This document shows, piece after piece, positions 47,522-56,243 of a stretch of 64,000 nt of DNA. Numbering within the stretch: the stretch's first letter is position 1; each line of letters starts with the position of its first letter. The notes under the pieces were generated by a model, which was given only the letters and a program-made list of their open reading frames with translations, had not been told where the DNA came from and did no database searches. The DNA comes from Geomicrobium halophilum (lineage in GTDB: Bacteria > Bacillota > Bacilli > Bacillales > Marinococcaceae). The position numbers were made by a program, and so were the translations under genes. The stretch spans positions 744,001 to 808,000 of the forward strand of contig NZ_JACHHJ010000001.1 of the NCBI RefSeq assembly GCF_014207655.1, given 5' to 3'.

Positions 47522-47906
47522 ACGAAGAGGAGCAAGGCGTTTACTTTGGTCATTTATATTCGCCGGCAGGGGCCTATGGTATGTGGTTAAATACGAACAA
47601 AATATGGCGATACATATGTTCATCACCATCGTGGTTTTCATTCTCGGTTTCATCGTCGGTTTAACACCGGTAAAATGGGCCATTCTGTTAATGATCATCG
47701 GTGGAGTGATTGCGTTGGAAATGGTGAACACGGCGATAGAAAGGGTAGTAGATATGGTTAGTGCTGATTACCACCCACTCGCTAAAGTCGCCAAGGACGT
47801 GGCTGCTTCTGCCGTTCTTATTTATAGTATGATCGCAGTTATCGTTGGTATTCTTATTTTTTATGAACCTATAATGACCATCTTTGGATTTTTAACGCGA
47901 GGCTGA
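47499..47906 (+). CDS. dgkA: Diacylglycerol/undecaprenol kinase (DgkA family)
   Basis: DgkA (135 residues) is a small trimeric membrane kinase; in Bacillus it phosphorylates undecaprenol. Three membrane helices are visible, with the catalytic signature VIALEMVNTAIERVVDMV (ExxNTAIE) near residues 68-85 and AKVAKDVAASAVLI near 94-107. It starts inside ybeY and is followed by cdd. Confidence 0.93.
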   Translation: MGWRGNRKRRGARRLLWSFIFAGRGLWYVVKYEQNMAIHMFITIVVFILGFIVGLTPVKWAILLMIIGGVIALEMVNTAIERVVDMVSADYHPLAKVAKDVAASAVLIYSMIAVIVGILIFYEPIMTIFGFLTRG

Positions 47907-47934
47907 ATAATCTCTACGAAGAAAGGTGAGACGT

Positions 47935-48327
47935 ATGGAACGATTGGTAGAGAATGCAAAGGAAGCACGAACATCGGCTTATGTCCCTTACTCAAATTTT
48001 CAAGTTGGTGCATGTGTAGAGACGGTAGATGGAACGATTTATGGAGGTTGTAATATCGAAAACGCCTCGTACGGGTTGTCAAACTGTGCCGAGCGGACGG
48101 CCATATTCAAAGCAGTCGCAGCGGGGGAGACCCACTTGAAGAGGGTAGCGGTTATTGCTGACACAAAAGACCCTGTATCTCCGTGCGGTGCATGCAGACA
48201 AGTCATGATGGAATTTATGGATAAAGATGCTGAAGTTATTCTTACAAACCTCAGCGGGGACATCAAACAAATGACGGTAGCGCAGTTGCTCCCTGGTGCA
48301 TTTGAAGCGGGGGATATGGATGAGTGA
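47935..48327 (+). CDS. cdd: Cytidine deaminase
   Basis: Cdd (130 residues) deaminates cytidine and deoxycytidine. The zinc ligands and catalytic glutamate are in [10 protein letters not shown] near residue 52 (C-A-E) and [12 protein letters not shown] near residue 86. It is the homotetrameric short type. ATG 47935 has AAAGGTGA upstream. Its last 8 nt overlap era (ATGAGTGA). Confidence 0.97.
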   Translation: MERLVENAKEARTSAYVPYSNFQVGACVETVDGTIYGGCNIENASYGLSNCAERTAIFKAVAAGETHLKRVAVIADTKDPVSPCGACRQVMMEFMDKDAEVILTNLSGDIKQMTVAQLLPGAFEAGDMDE

Positions 48328-49219
48328 AGAATATCGTTCTGGTTTTGTCGCTTTAATTGGGCGTCCAAATGCTGGAAAATCAACATTATTAAACCAGGTT
48401 CTGGGCCAGAAAATCGCGATTATGAGTGATAAAGCACAAACAACACGAAATAAAATTCAAGCGGTACATACCGAAAAGAATGGTCAAATTATTTTTGTCG
48501 ATACACCGGGCATTCATAAACCGAAGCATCAACTTGGAGACTTTATGGTAAAAACAGCGCTCGATTCATTGGCTGAAGTGGATCTCATCCTCTTTTTCAT
48601 CGATGCATCCGAGCCTTTTGGCCGAGGCGAACAGTTCATTCTCGATGCTTTACAAAGTGTCAATACCCCGGTGTTTCTAATCATGAATAAAATTGATAAA
48701 ATCCATCCAGATCGAGTGCTTGAACGCATTGATGAATATCGGCATTACCATTCGTTTGCCGAAATCTTTCCGATATCCGCATTGCAGAATCAAAATGTAG
48801 AACCGCTTGTAACCAGCATTTACAGCTATTTACCGGAAGGCCCGCAGTATTATCCCGAAGATCAAATCACCGATCATCCTGAACGTTTCATTATGGGTGA
48901 GCTCATCCGGGAAAAAGTTCTTTGGCACACCCGTGATGAAATCCCTCATTCCATTGCAGTCATCATTGATGATGTAAAGGAACGTGAGAATCGTAAAACG
49001 TATGTACAGGCTACAATCGTCGTTGAGCGGGATTCACAAAAAGGAATTATCATCGGACGGAAAGGTTCAATGTTGAAGACCATTGGTGAGAAAGCAAGAA
49101 AAGATATTCATGTCCTTCTTGGCACGGATGTTTATCTGGAATTATGGGTGAAGGTGCAAAAGGACTGGAGGAACAAAGGTCGCTTCCTTCAAGAACAGGG
49201 GTATACGGATAAGGAATAG
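48320..49219 (+). CDS. era: GTPase Era
   Basis: Era (299 residues) binds the 3' end of 16S rRNA during 30S assembly. G1 is GRPNAGKST near residue 14, switch region AQTTRNKI near 40, G3 DTPGIHKP near 62, G4 NKIDKIHP near 123, and the C-terminal KH domain contains [22 protein letters not shown] near residue 240. Start 48320 overlaps the cdd stop and gives the normal N-terminus. Confidence 0.98.
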   Translation: MSEEYRSGFVALIGRPNAGKSTLLNQVLGQKIAIMSDKAQTTRNKIQAVHTEKNGQIIFVDTPGIHKPKHQLGDFMVKTALDSLAEVDLILFFIDASEPFGRGEQFILDALQSVNTPVFLIMNKIDKIHPDRVLERIDEYRHYHSFAEIFPISALQNQNVEPLVTSIYSYLPEGPQYYPEDQITDHPERFIMGELIREKVLWHTRDEIPHSIAVIIDDVKERENRKTYVQATIVVERDSQKGIIIGRKGSMLKTIGEKARKDIHVLLGTDVYLELWVKVQKDWRNKGRFLQEQGYTDKE

Positions 49220-49643
49220 CTTTCCCCTAAACGATCATAGCGGCGCATCACGATTGAGTGAAGCGCCGCTTATTTTAGTTCCAATGGGTATGGTAAAAAA
49301 CCGACGATGATACCGACTCCTATCGCGATCAAGGCTCACACTTTTTGAGGTGTAGCCAGTGCAATCAATTAGTATGGTAGTGAAAATTGCAAAGTATATG
49401 CCTGGAGGTTCAGTTTAGGCACTACTATTGTTGTATTTGCGCGAAACAGCAGTGATCTCCCCGAAACCATTGAGTTTTTCAATTCTGCACATTATAGTCA
49501 AAGAAGAAAGAGATTGTATATTCCAACAGAAGAACATACAAGAAAGCCTTTAAATTCCATAGAAAATTTTCTCTGTTATGAGTGGACGTGTATTTGCTCA
49601 TTCTAAAGAAAGAAATAAACAATTAATGAGAGGGGAACTACAG
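49220..49643. other. Intergenic region between era and yqzL with possible gene remnants
   Basis: After the era terminator, a minus-strand stretch near 49278-49333 reads IAIGVGIIVGFLPYPLELK and stop, like the end of a membrane protein, with a TGA just upstream. On the plus strand about 49371-49601 is open for ~77 codons but has no start or known similarity. These look like eroded fragments, not functional genes. Confidence 0.35.
49239..49276 (+). terminator. Intrinsic terminator of era
   Basis: AGCGGCGC (49239-49246) pairs with GCGCCGCT (49263-49270), followed by TATTTTA. Confidence 0.75.
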
Positions 49644-49805
49644 ATGTTAAATTATTATTGGAAATTATTTTCTCTCACTGGTGACCTTGATACGTATTTA
49701 AAACATAAGGAATATGAACGTATGAGTGAAGACCCACTACAACAGGTGGAAGATGAATCGTTAAAAGATTACAGGGTTTCTGGACAAGAAAGTCCGCGGC
49801 TATAG
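49644..49805 (+). CDS. yqzL: YqzL family small protein
   Basis: This 53-residue protein begins MLNYYWKLFSLTGDLDTYL and continues KHKEYER. This matches B. subtilis YqzL (MLNFTWNVFSQTGNVDTYLLFKELE), which lies between era and recO. GAGGGG is 9 nt before the ATG. The C-terminal half is acidic and poorly conserved. Function unknown. Confidence 0.88.
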   Translation: MLNYYWKLFSLTGDLDTYLKHKEYERMSEDPLQQVEDESLKDYRVSGQESPRL

Positions 49806-50027
49806 CCGCGAAGCAAAAGAATGGCTGCCCAAGAGTTTGCATCCTTGATTGACTGTAGTAAAGCAGCTCATGAGGAATGAGCGAACATCCCTAATTGGTA
49901 TAAAATTCGGAAAAAAAAGCAATGCCCTGCACTTGGAATCTCTAAAGAAGACCTCTTCTTACGTTTAAGATGGAACGGTCGTATGATATGATAAAAGAGA
50001 GATACGACGTTCGGAGTGTGCATTTTT

Positions 50028-50786
50028 ATGCTTGAAAAAACCGAAGGCATTGTGATCCGCACGGTGGCGTATGGTGAATCCCATCTCATACTCACTGTTT
50101 TTACGAAAGAGCGAGGGAAATTAGCCTTAATGGCGCGCGGAGCTAAAAAAACGAAAAGTCCATTTGCTGCAGTTGCTCAATTATTTTCATATGGACAGTT
50201 TCAATTCCATTATCGCTCGTCCATGAGTACCCTTTCCCAAGGGGAAGTCATAGAACCCTTCCGACAAGTGCGGGAGGATATTGAAAAGACCGCCTTTGCA
50301 GCTTACATTTGCGAGCTGTTAGATGGCGTAACCATTGAGCGTGAGGCGAGTCCCTCACTATTTACTCTCGTCCTCACCCTCCTTCGTTTTTTTGATAAAG
50401 GCGAAGAGGACCCTGAAGTGTTACTGCGAATGTTTGAGTTAAAAATGACGTATCCGGCGGGCATCAAGCCTGAGTTAGATCGCTGTGCACGTTGTAGAAA
50501 AACAGAAGGGGATTTTTCTTTTTCTGTAAACGAAGCTGGTTTTCTATGCGAACAGTGCAGTGTTTTTGATGCGCACCGCTTTTCGCTGGAACCTAAGCAT
50601 GTACGGTTGCTCAGGCAATTGTATTATTTGGATCCAGAGCGGCTGGGGCACATTTACGTAAAAGCAGAAACAAAAGCTTTGCTGCAGGAGATTCTTCAGG
50701 CTTATTATGATACATACTCAGGGTTATATCTTAAATCGAAACACTTTCTTGATCAGTGGCAGAATTGGAAGCCAAAAGGATCGTGA
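50028..50786 (+). CDS. recO: DNA repair protein RecO
   Basis: RecO (252 residues) loads RecA with RecF and RecR. The N-terminal OB fold has TEGIVIRTVAYGESHLILTVFT and KLALMARGAKKTKSPF. The C-terminal helical domain carries a zinc site: CARCRKTEGDF near residue 150 and LCEQCS near residue 173. The ATG at 50028 has GGAG 11 nt upstream; an in-frame GTG at 50016 overlaps that site and is less likely. Confidence 0.96.
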   Translation: MLEKTEGIVIRTVAYGESHLILTVFTKERGKLALMARGAKKTKSPFAAVAQLFSYGQFQFHYRSSMSTLSQGEVIEPFRQVREDIEKTAFAAYICELLDGVTIEREASPSLFTLVLTLLRFFDKGEEDPEVLLRMFELKMTYPAGIKPELDRCARCRKTEGDFSFSVNEAGFLCEQCSVFDAHRFSLEPKHVRLLRQLYYLDPERLGHIYVKAETKALLQEILQAYYDTYSGLYLKSKHFLDQWQNWKPKGS

Positions 50787-50789
50787 AGG

Positions 50790-50819
50790 TTGACAACAGC
50801 AGTTGTTTTACAGTATGCT
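50790..50819 (+). promoter_or_regulatory. SigA promoter of glyQS
   Basis: TTGACA (50790-50795), an 18-nt spacer and TATGCT (50814-50819), directly after recO and ahead of the T-box leader. Confidence 0.6.
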
Positions 50820-50825
50820 TTTGCT

Positions 50826-51104
50826 ATCAATTAGGATAAGAAGAAAACGTGACAAAGCTGTTTTTGATATACACTAAAAATAGAATGAACATCGATACAA
50901 TGAAGAAGAGTAGTACTTGGATATCGGCAGAACATAGCGATGCGGGATGGTGAAAGCCGCAGCTGCCATTCTTTGGAAGGCACTTCGGAGTATAATAAAC
51001 AAAGAGGTATTCGTGTGGGGAGCACGGATACAATTAGGGTGGAACCGCGGGAAAAACTCCCGTCCCTACGTTCGTCTTTCGATGAGCAGGGATGGGAGTT
51101 TTTT
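50826..51104 (+). promoter_or_regulatory. Glycine T-box riboswitch
   Basis: The conserved T-box AGGGTGGAACCGCG is at 51036-51049. Stem I shows the AGCGATGCGGGATGGTGAAA distal motif near 50936-50955, and the specifier loop GAAGGCACTTC (GGC at 50979-50981) reads a glycine codon. Uncharged tRNA-Gly pairing stabilises the antiterminator and turns on glyQS. The exact 5' end is estimated. Confidence 0.93.
51053..51104 (+). terminator. T-box-controlled terminator
   Basis: AAAACTCCCGTCCCT (51053-51067) pairs with AGGGATGGGAGTTTT (from 51088), followed by a T-run. The T-box sequence is directly upstream and competes for the antiterminator fold. Confidence 0.88.
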
Positions 51105-51179
51105 CGTGCGATCAAAAGGAGACAAAGACGAAGGCTTTGGTTTTCGATATTCTTTCACAAAATTGAAGGGAGATTCTAC

Positions 51180-52070
51180 ATGAATGTACAAGAAGTAATT
51201 CTACATTTGCAGGACTATTGGGCCAAGAAGGATTGTTTTATTATGCAGCCATATGATGTTGAAAAGGGTGCAGGGACGATGAATCCGATGACTTTTTTGC
51301 GTAGTATCGGACCTGAGCCGTGGAATGTGGCGTATGTGGAACCATCCAGGCGCCCTTCTGACGGAAGATATGGAGAAAATCCGAACCGCCTGTACCAACA
51401 TCATCAGTTTCAGGTGATTATGAAGCCGTCTCCGGATAATATTCAAGACTTGTACTTGGAAAGTTTACAAGCATTAGGGATTAAACCGGAAGAACATGAT
51501 ATTCGATTTGTTGAAGATAATTGGGAAGATGCGACCCTTAACGCCTGGGGATTGGGCTGGGAAGTGTGGCTCGATGGTATGGAAATTACGCAATTTACCT
51601 ATTTCCAACAAGTAGGTGGACTTGATGCGGACCCCGTCGCGGTTGAACTTACGTACGGGATCGAGCGGCTCTGCTCGTATATTCAAGACAAGGAAAATGT
51701 GTTTGATCTCGAATGGCAAGACGGGTTTACGTACGGTGACATTTTTTATCAACCGGAATATGAACATTCCATGTATACCTTCAACATTGCGGATCTCGAT
51801 ATGTTAAAACAATTATTTATTACGTATGAAAAAGAAGCAGGACGTGCATTGGAAGAGGGACTTGTTTTCCCAGCTTATGACTATATTTTAAAGTGTTCTC
51901 ACACGTTTAATTTGCTTGAAGCCGGGGGAGCGATTTCAGTAACCGAACGAACGGGTTATATAGCAAGAGTACGGAAGCTGGCAAGAAAATGTGCGTCTAT
52001 CCATTATGCAAATCGCGAGAAACTCGGGTTCCCGCTCTTAAAAGAGGCAAAGGAGGATGCAGGATCATGA
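51180..52070 (+). CDS. glyQ: Glycine-tRNA ligase alpha subunit
   Basis: GlyQ (296 residues) is the catalytic-site alpha subunit of the alpha2beta2 glycyl-tRNA synthetase. It starts [19 protein letters not shown] and carries the class II signature region [23 protein letters not shown] near residues 58-80 and [20 protein letters not shown] near 120-139. ATG 51180 has AAGGGAGA upstream. It overlaps glyS by 4 nt. Confidence 0.98.
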   Translation: MNVQEVILHLQDYWAKKDCFIMQPYDVEKGAGTMNPMTFLRSIGPEPWNVAYVEPSRRPSDGRYGENPNRLYQHHQFQVIMKPSPDNIQDLYLESLQALGIKPEEHDIRFVEDNWEDATLNAWGLGWEVWLDGMEITQFTYFQQVGGLDADPVAVELTYGIERLCSYIQDKENVFDLEWQDGFTYGDIFYQPEYEHSMYTFNIADLDMLKQLFITYEKEAGRALEEGLVFPAYDYILKCSHTFNLLEAGGAISVTERTGYIARVRKLARKCASIHYANREKLGFPLLKEAKEDAGS

Positions 52071-54145
52071 CAAATCCTTTTCTACTTGAGATCGGTGTTG
52101 AGGAAATGCCGGCAAAGTATATTGATGAAGCGCGTGAGGAACTACGTGCGAAGCTGGAACAATGGCTGAACGATCATCGTTTGTCGTACGGCCAGGCCCA
52201 TGCGTTTTCAACACCGAGACGTTTGAGTGTGATCATTGAAGAATTAGCTGAAGAGCAGGAGAATATGGTTGAGGAAGCACGGGGCCCTGCCCTTTCGATT
52301 GCAAAAAATAATGAAGGGGATTGGACGAAAGCAGCGATCGGTTTTGCTCGTGGACAAGGGGTTGACGTCAGTGATCTCGTCGAAAAAGAAACCGAACAAG
52401 GAACGTACGTCTTTGCACAAAAAGAGAAAAAAGGCCAGTCGACAGCTAATTTGCTTTCGAATGCGGTCGCGCTGTTAACGACACTCACTTTCCCAAAAAG
52501 CATGCGGTGGGGGAGTGAACGTCTGCGTTATGTCCGGCCGATTCGCTGGATTGCTGCGATGTATGGAGAGGCGGTCATTCCTTATGAGGTTGCCGGTGTT
52601 CAAAGCGGGCGGCAGATCGAAGGACATCGCTTCTTAGGAAATACAGTAGTACTTGACCACGTCCATGATTATGAGCAGGGACTGTTGCGTGAGCACGTGT
52701 TGGTTGATCCTGAAGTGCGAAAAGAAGCGATTCGTGACCAACTTAACATGCTTGAGGAAGAAAAAGACTGGAGCATTGAAAAAGATGAGGATTTACTGGA
52801 GGAAGTGAATAACCTTGTTGAGTATCCAACGGTTTTAAACGGTACGTTTGACGAACGTTTTTTAACGCTTCCTGCAGACGTATTAATTACGACCATGCGT
52901 GAGCATCAACGTTACTTTGCTGTGCGGGATAACGAGCAGAACATCCTCCCCTTTTTTGTCACTGTACGTAATGGTGATCATCGACATTTGGAAAACGTGC
53001 AGAAAGGAAATGAAAAAGTATTACGCGCTCGTCTCTCTGATGCTGTCTTTTTTTACCAAGAAGATCAAAGGCGGTCGTTGGAACATTTCCTGGAAAAGCT
53101 TGATCACATCGTTGAACACGAGAGTATTGGAAGCCTTGGCGACAAGCGTAAAAGAACAGCTGGTATTGCGCGAAAACTTGCCCTTCGTGCTGGCTTTCAT
53201 GAACAGGAAGTTAGCGATGGAACGCGCGCAGCCCATTTGTTAAAGTTTGATCAGTCCTCTCATATGGTCGATGAATTCCCGGAGCTTCAGGGAATTATGG
53301 GAGCGGATTATGCATTAAAACTAGGAGAAAAGGAAACAGTGGCGAGTGCCATCAAGGAGCATTATTTGCCTCGTTTTAACGGCGATGATCTGCCGAGTTC
53401 GGACGTGAGTGCGCTTGTAAGTATGGCAGATAAGTGGGATACAATCGTTACGTCTTTTGCTATCGGGCTTAAGCCAACCGGTTCACAAGACCCTTACGGC
53501 TTGCGGCGCCAGGCAGCTGCGATTGTACAAATGGTTGATCATTATGATTTCCCCGTATCTTTCGAGGAGATGCTCTCTGTTGTCATTCAAGAAGTCGAGG
53601 AAGCAGGTTTCAGTGTGAATGTTTCCGAGGTATTCACAGACGTGAGTGATTTCTTCTCCCTGCGATTAAAGGCATTGTTGTCTGAGAGAGGGATCGCCTA
53701 CGATGTCATTAACGCTGTGCTATTCAAGCCTTATGGTCGTTTGGACACGTTACTTGAAAGAGCAGTATTTTTACAGGATATGTATGATTCTAGTGAAATG
53801 AAAGAAGTAGCAGAAGCGCTCGGGCGGGTAAATAATATTGCTAAAAAGGTCGATGCCCCCAACGTTTCAGCCCCAGAACCTGAAGTGTTTGAAAAGGATG
53901 AGGAAACAAAGCTCTATCATCATTATGAGGAACTCAAAGAGGACTTTTCTGATTTACTAGAGAAAAAGGAAATCACAAAAGCATGGGAGAAATTAGTGGC
54001 TCTAGTCCCTGTAATTCACCATTACTTTGATTGCATTATGGTGATGAGTGATAATTCACGATTACGGGAGAACCGGCTGAACCAAATGGCACATCTATCC
54101 ATGGAACTTAATCGGTTTGCCCGTTTTCAAGAACTTGTACTATAG
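52067..54145 (+). CDS. glyS: Glycine-tRNA ligase beta subunit
   Basis: GlyS (692 residues) is the beta subunit responsible for tRNA recognition. The N-terminus [17 protein letters not shown] is typical, as are [22 protein letters not shown], the HD-like part [24 protein letters not shown] near residue 390, and [15 protein letters not shown] near residue 470. The C-terminal DALR-like domain ends near [16 protein letters not shown]. Translationally coupled to glyQ. Confidence 0.98.
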   Translation: MTNPFLLEIGVEEMPAKYIDEAREELRAKLEQWLNDHRLSYGQAHAFSTPRRLSVIIEELAEEQENMVEEARGPALSIAKNNEGDWTKAAIGFARGQGVDVSDLVEKETEQGTYVFAQKEKKGQSTANLLSNAVALLTTLTFPKSMRWGSERLRYVRPIRWIAAMYGEAVIPYEVAGVQSGRQIEGHRFLGNTVVLDHVHDYEQGLLREHVLVDPEVRKEAIRDQLNMLEEEKDWSIEKDEDLLEEVNNLVEYPTVLNGTFDERFLTLPADVLITTMREHQRYFAVRDNEQNILPFFVTVRNGDHRHLENVQKGNEKVLRARLSDAVFFYQEDQRRSLEHFLEKLDHIVEHESIGSLGDKRKRTAGIARKLALRAGFHEQEVSDGTRAAHLLKFDQSSHMVDEFPELQGIMGADYALKLGEKETVASAIKEHYLPRFNGDDLPSSDVSALVSMADKWDTIVTSFAIGLKPTGSQDPYGLRRQAAAIVQMVDHYDFPVSFEEMLSVVIQEVEEAGFSVNVSEVFTDVSDFFSLRLKALLSERGIAYDVINAVLFKPYGRLDTLLERAVFLQDMYDSSEMKEVAEALGRVNNIAKKVDAPNVSAPEPEVFEKDEETKLYHHYEELKEDFSDLLEKKEITKAWEKLVALVPVIHHYFDCIMVMSDNSRLRENRLNQMAHLSMELNRFARFQELVL

Positions 54146-54162
54146 GGGTGTTTTGATAGTAT

Positions 54163-54213
54163 AAAAAAACGAGGCTTCCGCCATAAAGATCTTATGGGAA
54201 AGCCAAGTTTTTC
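54163..54213 (+). terminator. Intrinsic terminator of glyQS
   Basis: AAAAAAC-GAGGCTT-CC-GCCATAA pairs with TTATGG-GAAAGCC-AAGTTTTT around a short loop; the stem ends in a T-run at 54208-54213. Confidence 0.7.
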
Positions 54214-54275
54214 TACTATTTTCCGCTTAAAAGTTCGACTAAGGTTAATTGGGGGAATAAAGGCGGTGAGAAACG

Positions 54276-54926
54276 ATCGAATTAACTGGACGGCAAGAAC
54301 GCATTCTAGAGATTGTTAAAAATGAAGGGCCGATTACCGGGGAACAGATTGCTGAGCATCTTTCATTAACAAGAGCAACGTTACGCCCTGATTTAGCGAT
54401 TTTAACGATGGTCGGTTTTCTTGGGGCAAGACCGCGAGTTGGATATTACTACACAGGGAAAACTGGCACGGAAGTTCCAATGGAACAAATTAAAGAGCTG
54501 AAAATAAAAGAATATCAATCCATTCCTGTTGTTGTCGGTGAATCTGATTCTGTTTATGATGCCATCAGTGCGATGTTTCTTGAAGACGTGGGGACGTTAT
54601 TCGTCGTTGATGAATCCTCTCATTTGGCAGGTGTACTGTCGCGAAAAGATTTACTGCGGGCAAGTATTGGAAATCAAGATTTAGAATCCATGCCCGTAAG
54701 TATTATAATGACGAGAATGCCAAATATTACGGTTTGTAAAAAAGACGATTTGTTAATCGAAGTTGCTAGCCATTTAATTGAACGACAAATTGATGCGATT
54801 CCGGTAGTGAATGAAAAAGAAAACAATCGTTACGAAGTGGTTGGACGTGTGACCAAAACAACAATGACGAAAGTACTCGTTCATCTCATTCATTCGGAAC
54901 TGCCACAGGGAGGTAAACGTTCATGA
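54276..54926 (+). CDS. ccpN: Transcriptional repressor CcpN (non-standard start or start frameshift)
   Basis: CcpN represses gluconeogenic genes (gapB, pckA). The frame encodes an N-terminal HTH ([20 protein letters not shown] then [20 protein letters not shown]) and two CBS domains (about residues 82-205) with [13 protein letters not shown] and [17 protein letters not shown]. It aligns with B. subtilis CcpN from its IELN segment on. There is no ATG, GTG or TTG between the in-frame TGA (54267-54269) and the HTH. Candidates are ATC at 54276 (8 nt after AGGCGGT) or a 1-nt frameshift, since GTG at 54266 is in the +1 frame. The first in-frame ATG (54408) would delete the HTH. Paired with yqfL downstream. 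Confidence 0.8.
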   Translation: MELTGRQERILEIVKNEGPITGEQIAEHLSLTRATLRPDLAILTMVGFLGARPRVGYYYTGKTGTEVPMEQIKELKIKEYQSIPVVVGESDSVYDAISAMFLEDVGTLFVVDESSHLAGVLSRKDLLRASIGNQDLESMPVSIIMTRMPNITVCKKDDLLIEVASHLIERQIDAIPVVNEKENNRYEVVGRVTKTTMTKVLVHLIHSELPQGGKRS

Positions 54927-55738
54927 ATACTTTTCAACAACACCCGATTGTCTATGTGGTTTCCGATTCGGTGGGGGAAACGGCTGAACTTGTAATTAAA
55001 GCTGCTGCTAGCCAATTTGGAAATACTTCGATCGAGGTACGCCGTATCCCTTATGTGGAAGATAAAGCAACGATCAACGAAGTGGTGGCTATCGCCAAGG
55101 ATGTTGGGGCTATGATTGCTTTCACACTCGTTGTCCCTGAAGTGAAGAACCACTTGATTACAACAGCGGAACGAAAAAAAGTTGAAACGGTAGACATTAT
55201 GGGTCCGATTCTTGATAAATTAACAAGTCTTTTAGAATTACAGCCTAAATATAAACCGGGTCTCGTCTATCGTTTGGATGAGGAATATTTTCGTAAAGTA
55301 GAGGCCATTGAATTTGCAGTTAAATATGATGATGGAAGAGATCCCCGGGGCGTATTAAGTGCGGACATTGTCCTTATTGGCGTATCTCGTACTTCAAAAA
55401 CCCCACTCTCTCAATATTTGGCACACAAAGGCTTAAAAGTGGCCAACGTTCCTATCGTTCCCGAGCTGGAGCCGCCAGAAGAATTGTTTCGCATTATGCC
55501 TGAAAAATGTATCGGGCTTCAAATCAGTCCGGAGAAATTACATGAAATACGCTCCGAGCGTTTGAAATCATTAGGGCTGAAAAAAGAAGCCAATTATGCG
55601 AGTATGAAACGTATTCATAACGAATTAAGTTATTCAGACAAGATCATGAAAAAAATCGGCTGCAGCGTGATCGATGTCTCCAACAAAGCCGTTGAGGAAA
55701 CGGCAAACGTGATTTCGAATCACTTTACACGGAAATAA
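54923..55738 (+). CDS. yqfL: Pyruvate, phosphate dikinase regulatory protein / PEP synthase regulator family (YqfL)
   Basis: YqfL (271 residues, DUF299/PDRP family) is a bifunctional kinase/Pi-dependent phosphorylase of pyruvate phosphate dikinase or PEP synthase in other organisms; in Bacillus it modulates CcpN activity. It starts with [19 protein letters not shown] near residue 10, and has the P-loop-like [23 protein letters not shown] near residue 153 and [17 protein letters not shown] near residue 195. It overlaps ccpN by 4 nt. Confidence 0.95.
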   Translation: MNTFQQHPIVYVVSDSVGETAELVIKAAASQFGNTSIEVRRIPYVEDKATINEVVAIAKDVGAMIAFTLVVPEVKNHLITTAERKKVETVDIMGPILDKLTSLLELQPKYKPGLVYRLDEEYFRKVEAIEFAVKYDDGRDPRGVLSADIVLIGVSRTSKTPLSQYLAHKGLKVANVPIVPELEPPEELFRIMPEKCIGLQISPEKLHEIRSERLKSLGLKKEANYASMKRIHNELSYSDKIMKKIGCSVIDVSNKAVEETANVISNHFTRK

Positions 55739-55901
55739 GCTTGAAAAATCTCAACCTAAACTTATTTTCAAAAAACATCATCAGTCATAAATGGATGTGA
55801 AGGCTGAACGACATTACAAAGCTTTTCTCGTTTGCTCATCCATTCCTGTTTATGATGCTTCTTTTTCATTTAGAGTCGTTATTATTGGTTTCTTAAACTC
55901 A

Positions 55902-55925
55902 AAATAAATGTATCGACATTTATTT
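55902..55925 (+). promoter_or_regulatory. Perfect palindrome overlapping the dnaG-sigA promoter
   Basis: AAATAAATGT and ACATTTATTT are perfect inverted arms of 10 nt around ATCG. The site covers the -35 hexamer of the promoter, which is typical of an operator for a dimeric repressor. The regulator is unknown. Confidence 0.5.
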
Positions 55926-55942
55926 GCACTTTTTGATATAAT
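55913..55942 (+). promoter_or_regulatory. SigA promoter of dnaG-sigA
   Basis: TCGACA (55913-55918), an 18-nt spacer and TATAAT (55937-55942). A second extended -10 (TG-T-TATACT, TATACT at 55970-55975) lies downstream. Confidence 0.6.
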
Positions 55943-56000
55943 CATATAGTCAGTCTACGATAATTTTGTTATACTAGCTAAATATGTTATTTACATTGCA

Positions 56001-56072
56001 CCTTGAAAAGAATCGAGTCGTTTGAGGAGATGCAGAAAAGTTTCCCTAGTACCATTGAACATCTCTATAAAG
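56001..56072 (-). repeat. Degenerate fragment of the dispersed repeat, copy 5 (inverted)
   Basis: ATCGAGTCGTTTGAGGAGAT and the end ATTGAACATCTCTATAAAGG resemble CCGAGCCGTTCGAGGAGAC and TTTGAACATCCTTTATAAAGG of the copy at 58167-58358, with the middle missing. Confidence 0.45.
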
Positions 56073-56243
56073 GGTTTTGCGAACTTGTAGAAAATGTTTG
56101 CCGAGCCGTTTCATAGGGAATGTGATGGAGAAGAGGATCATTTTGGCAATAGAATGTACTTTTTGTCGTACTTTTCTTTTTGGGGACAAGCATTTTTTGG
56201 TTATTTTTCTTACCATCATTCAATATACGTTAAGAATGCGGTG

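Larger units (their letters stand above)
50787..51179. other. glyQS leader region
   Basis: This 393-nt region contains the promoter, the T-box leader and its terminator. No protein gene is present. Confidence 0.85.
55739..56240. other. Intergenic region upstream of dnaG
   Basis: The left part has a long imperfect inverted repeat (55776-55797 with 55837-55857; CATCAT...AATGGATG against CATCCATT...ATGATG). The middle holds the dnaG-sigA promoters and a palindrome. The right part has a degenerate repeat copy (56001-56072). An open frame from 56094 is continuous with dnaG, but its first ~50 codons do not match the family and I treat it as leader. Confidence 0.55.

Noticed and set aside
56094-56240. 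N-terminal extension of DnaG by about 50 residues
   Set aside because: The extra residues do not match primases, are hydrophobic/aromatic-rich, and the aligned family start is at 56241/56244.
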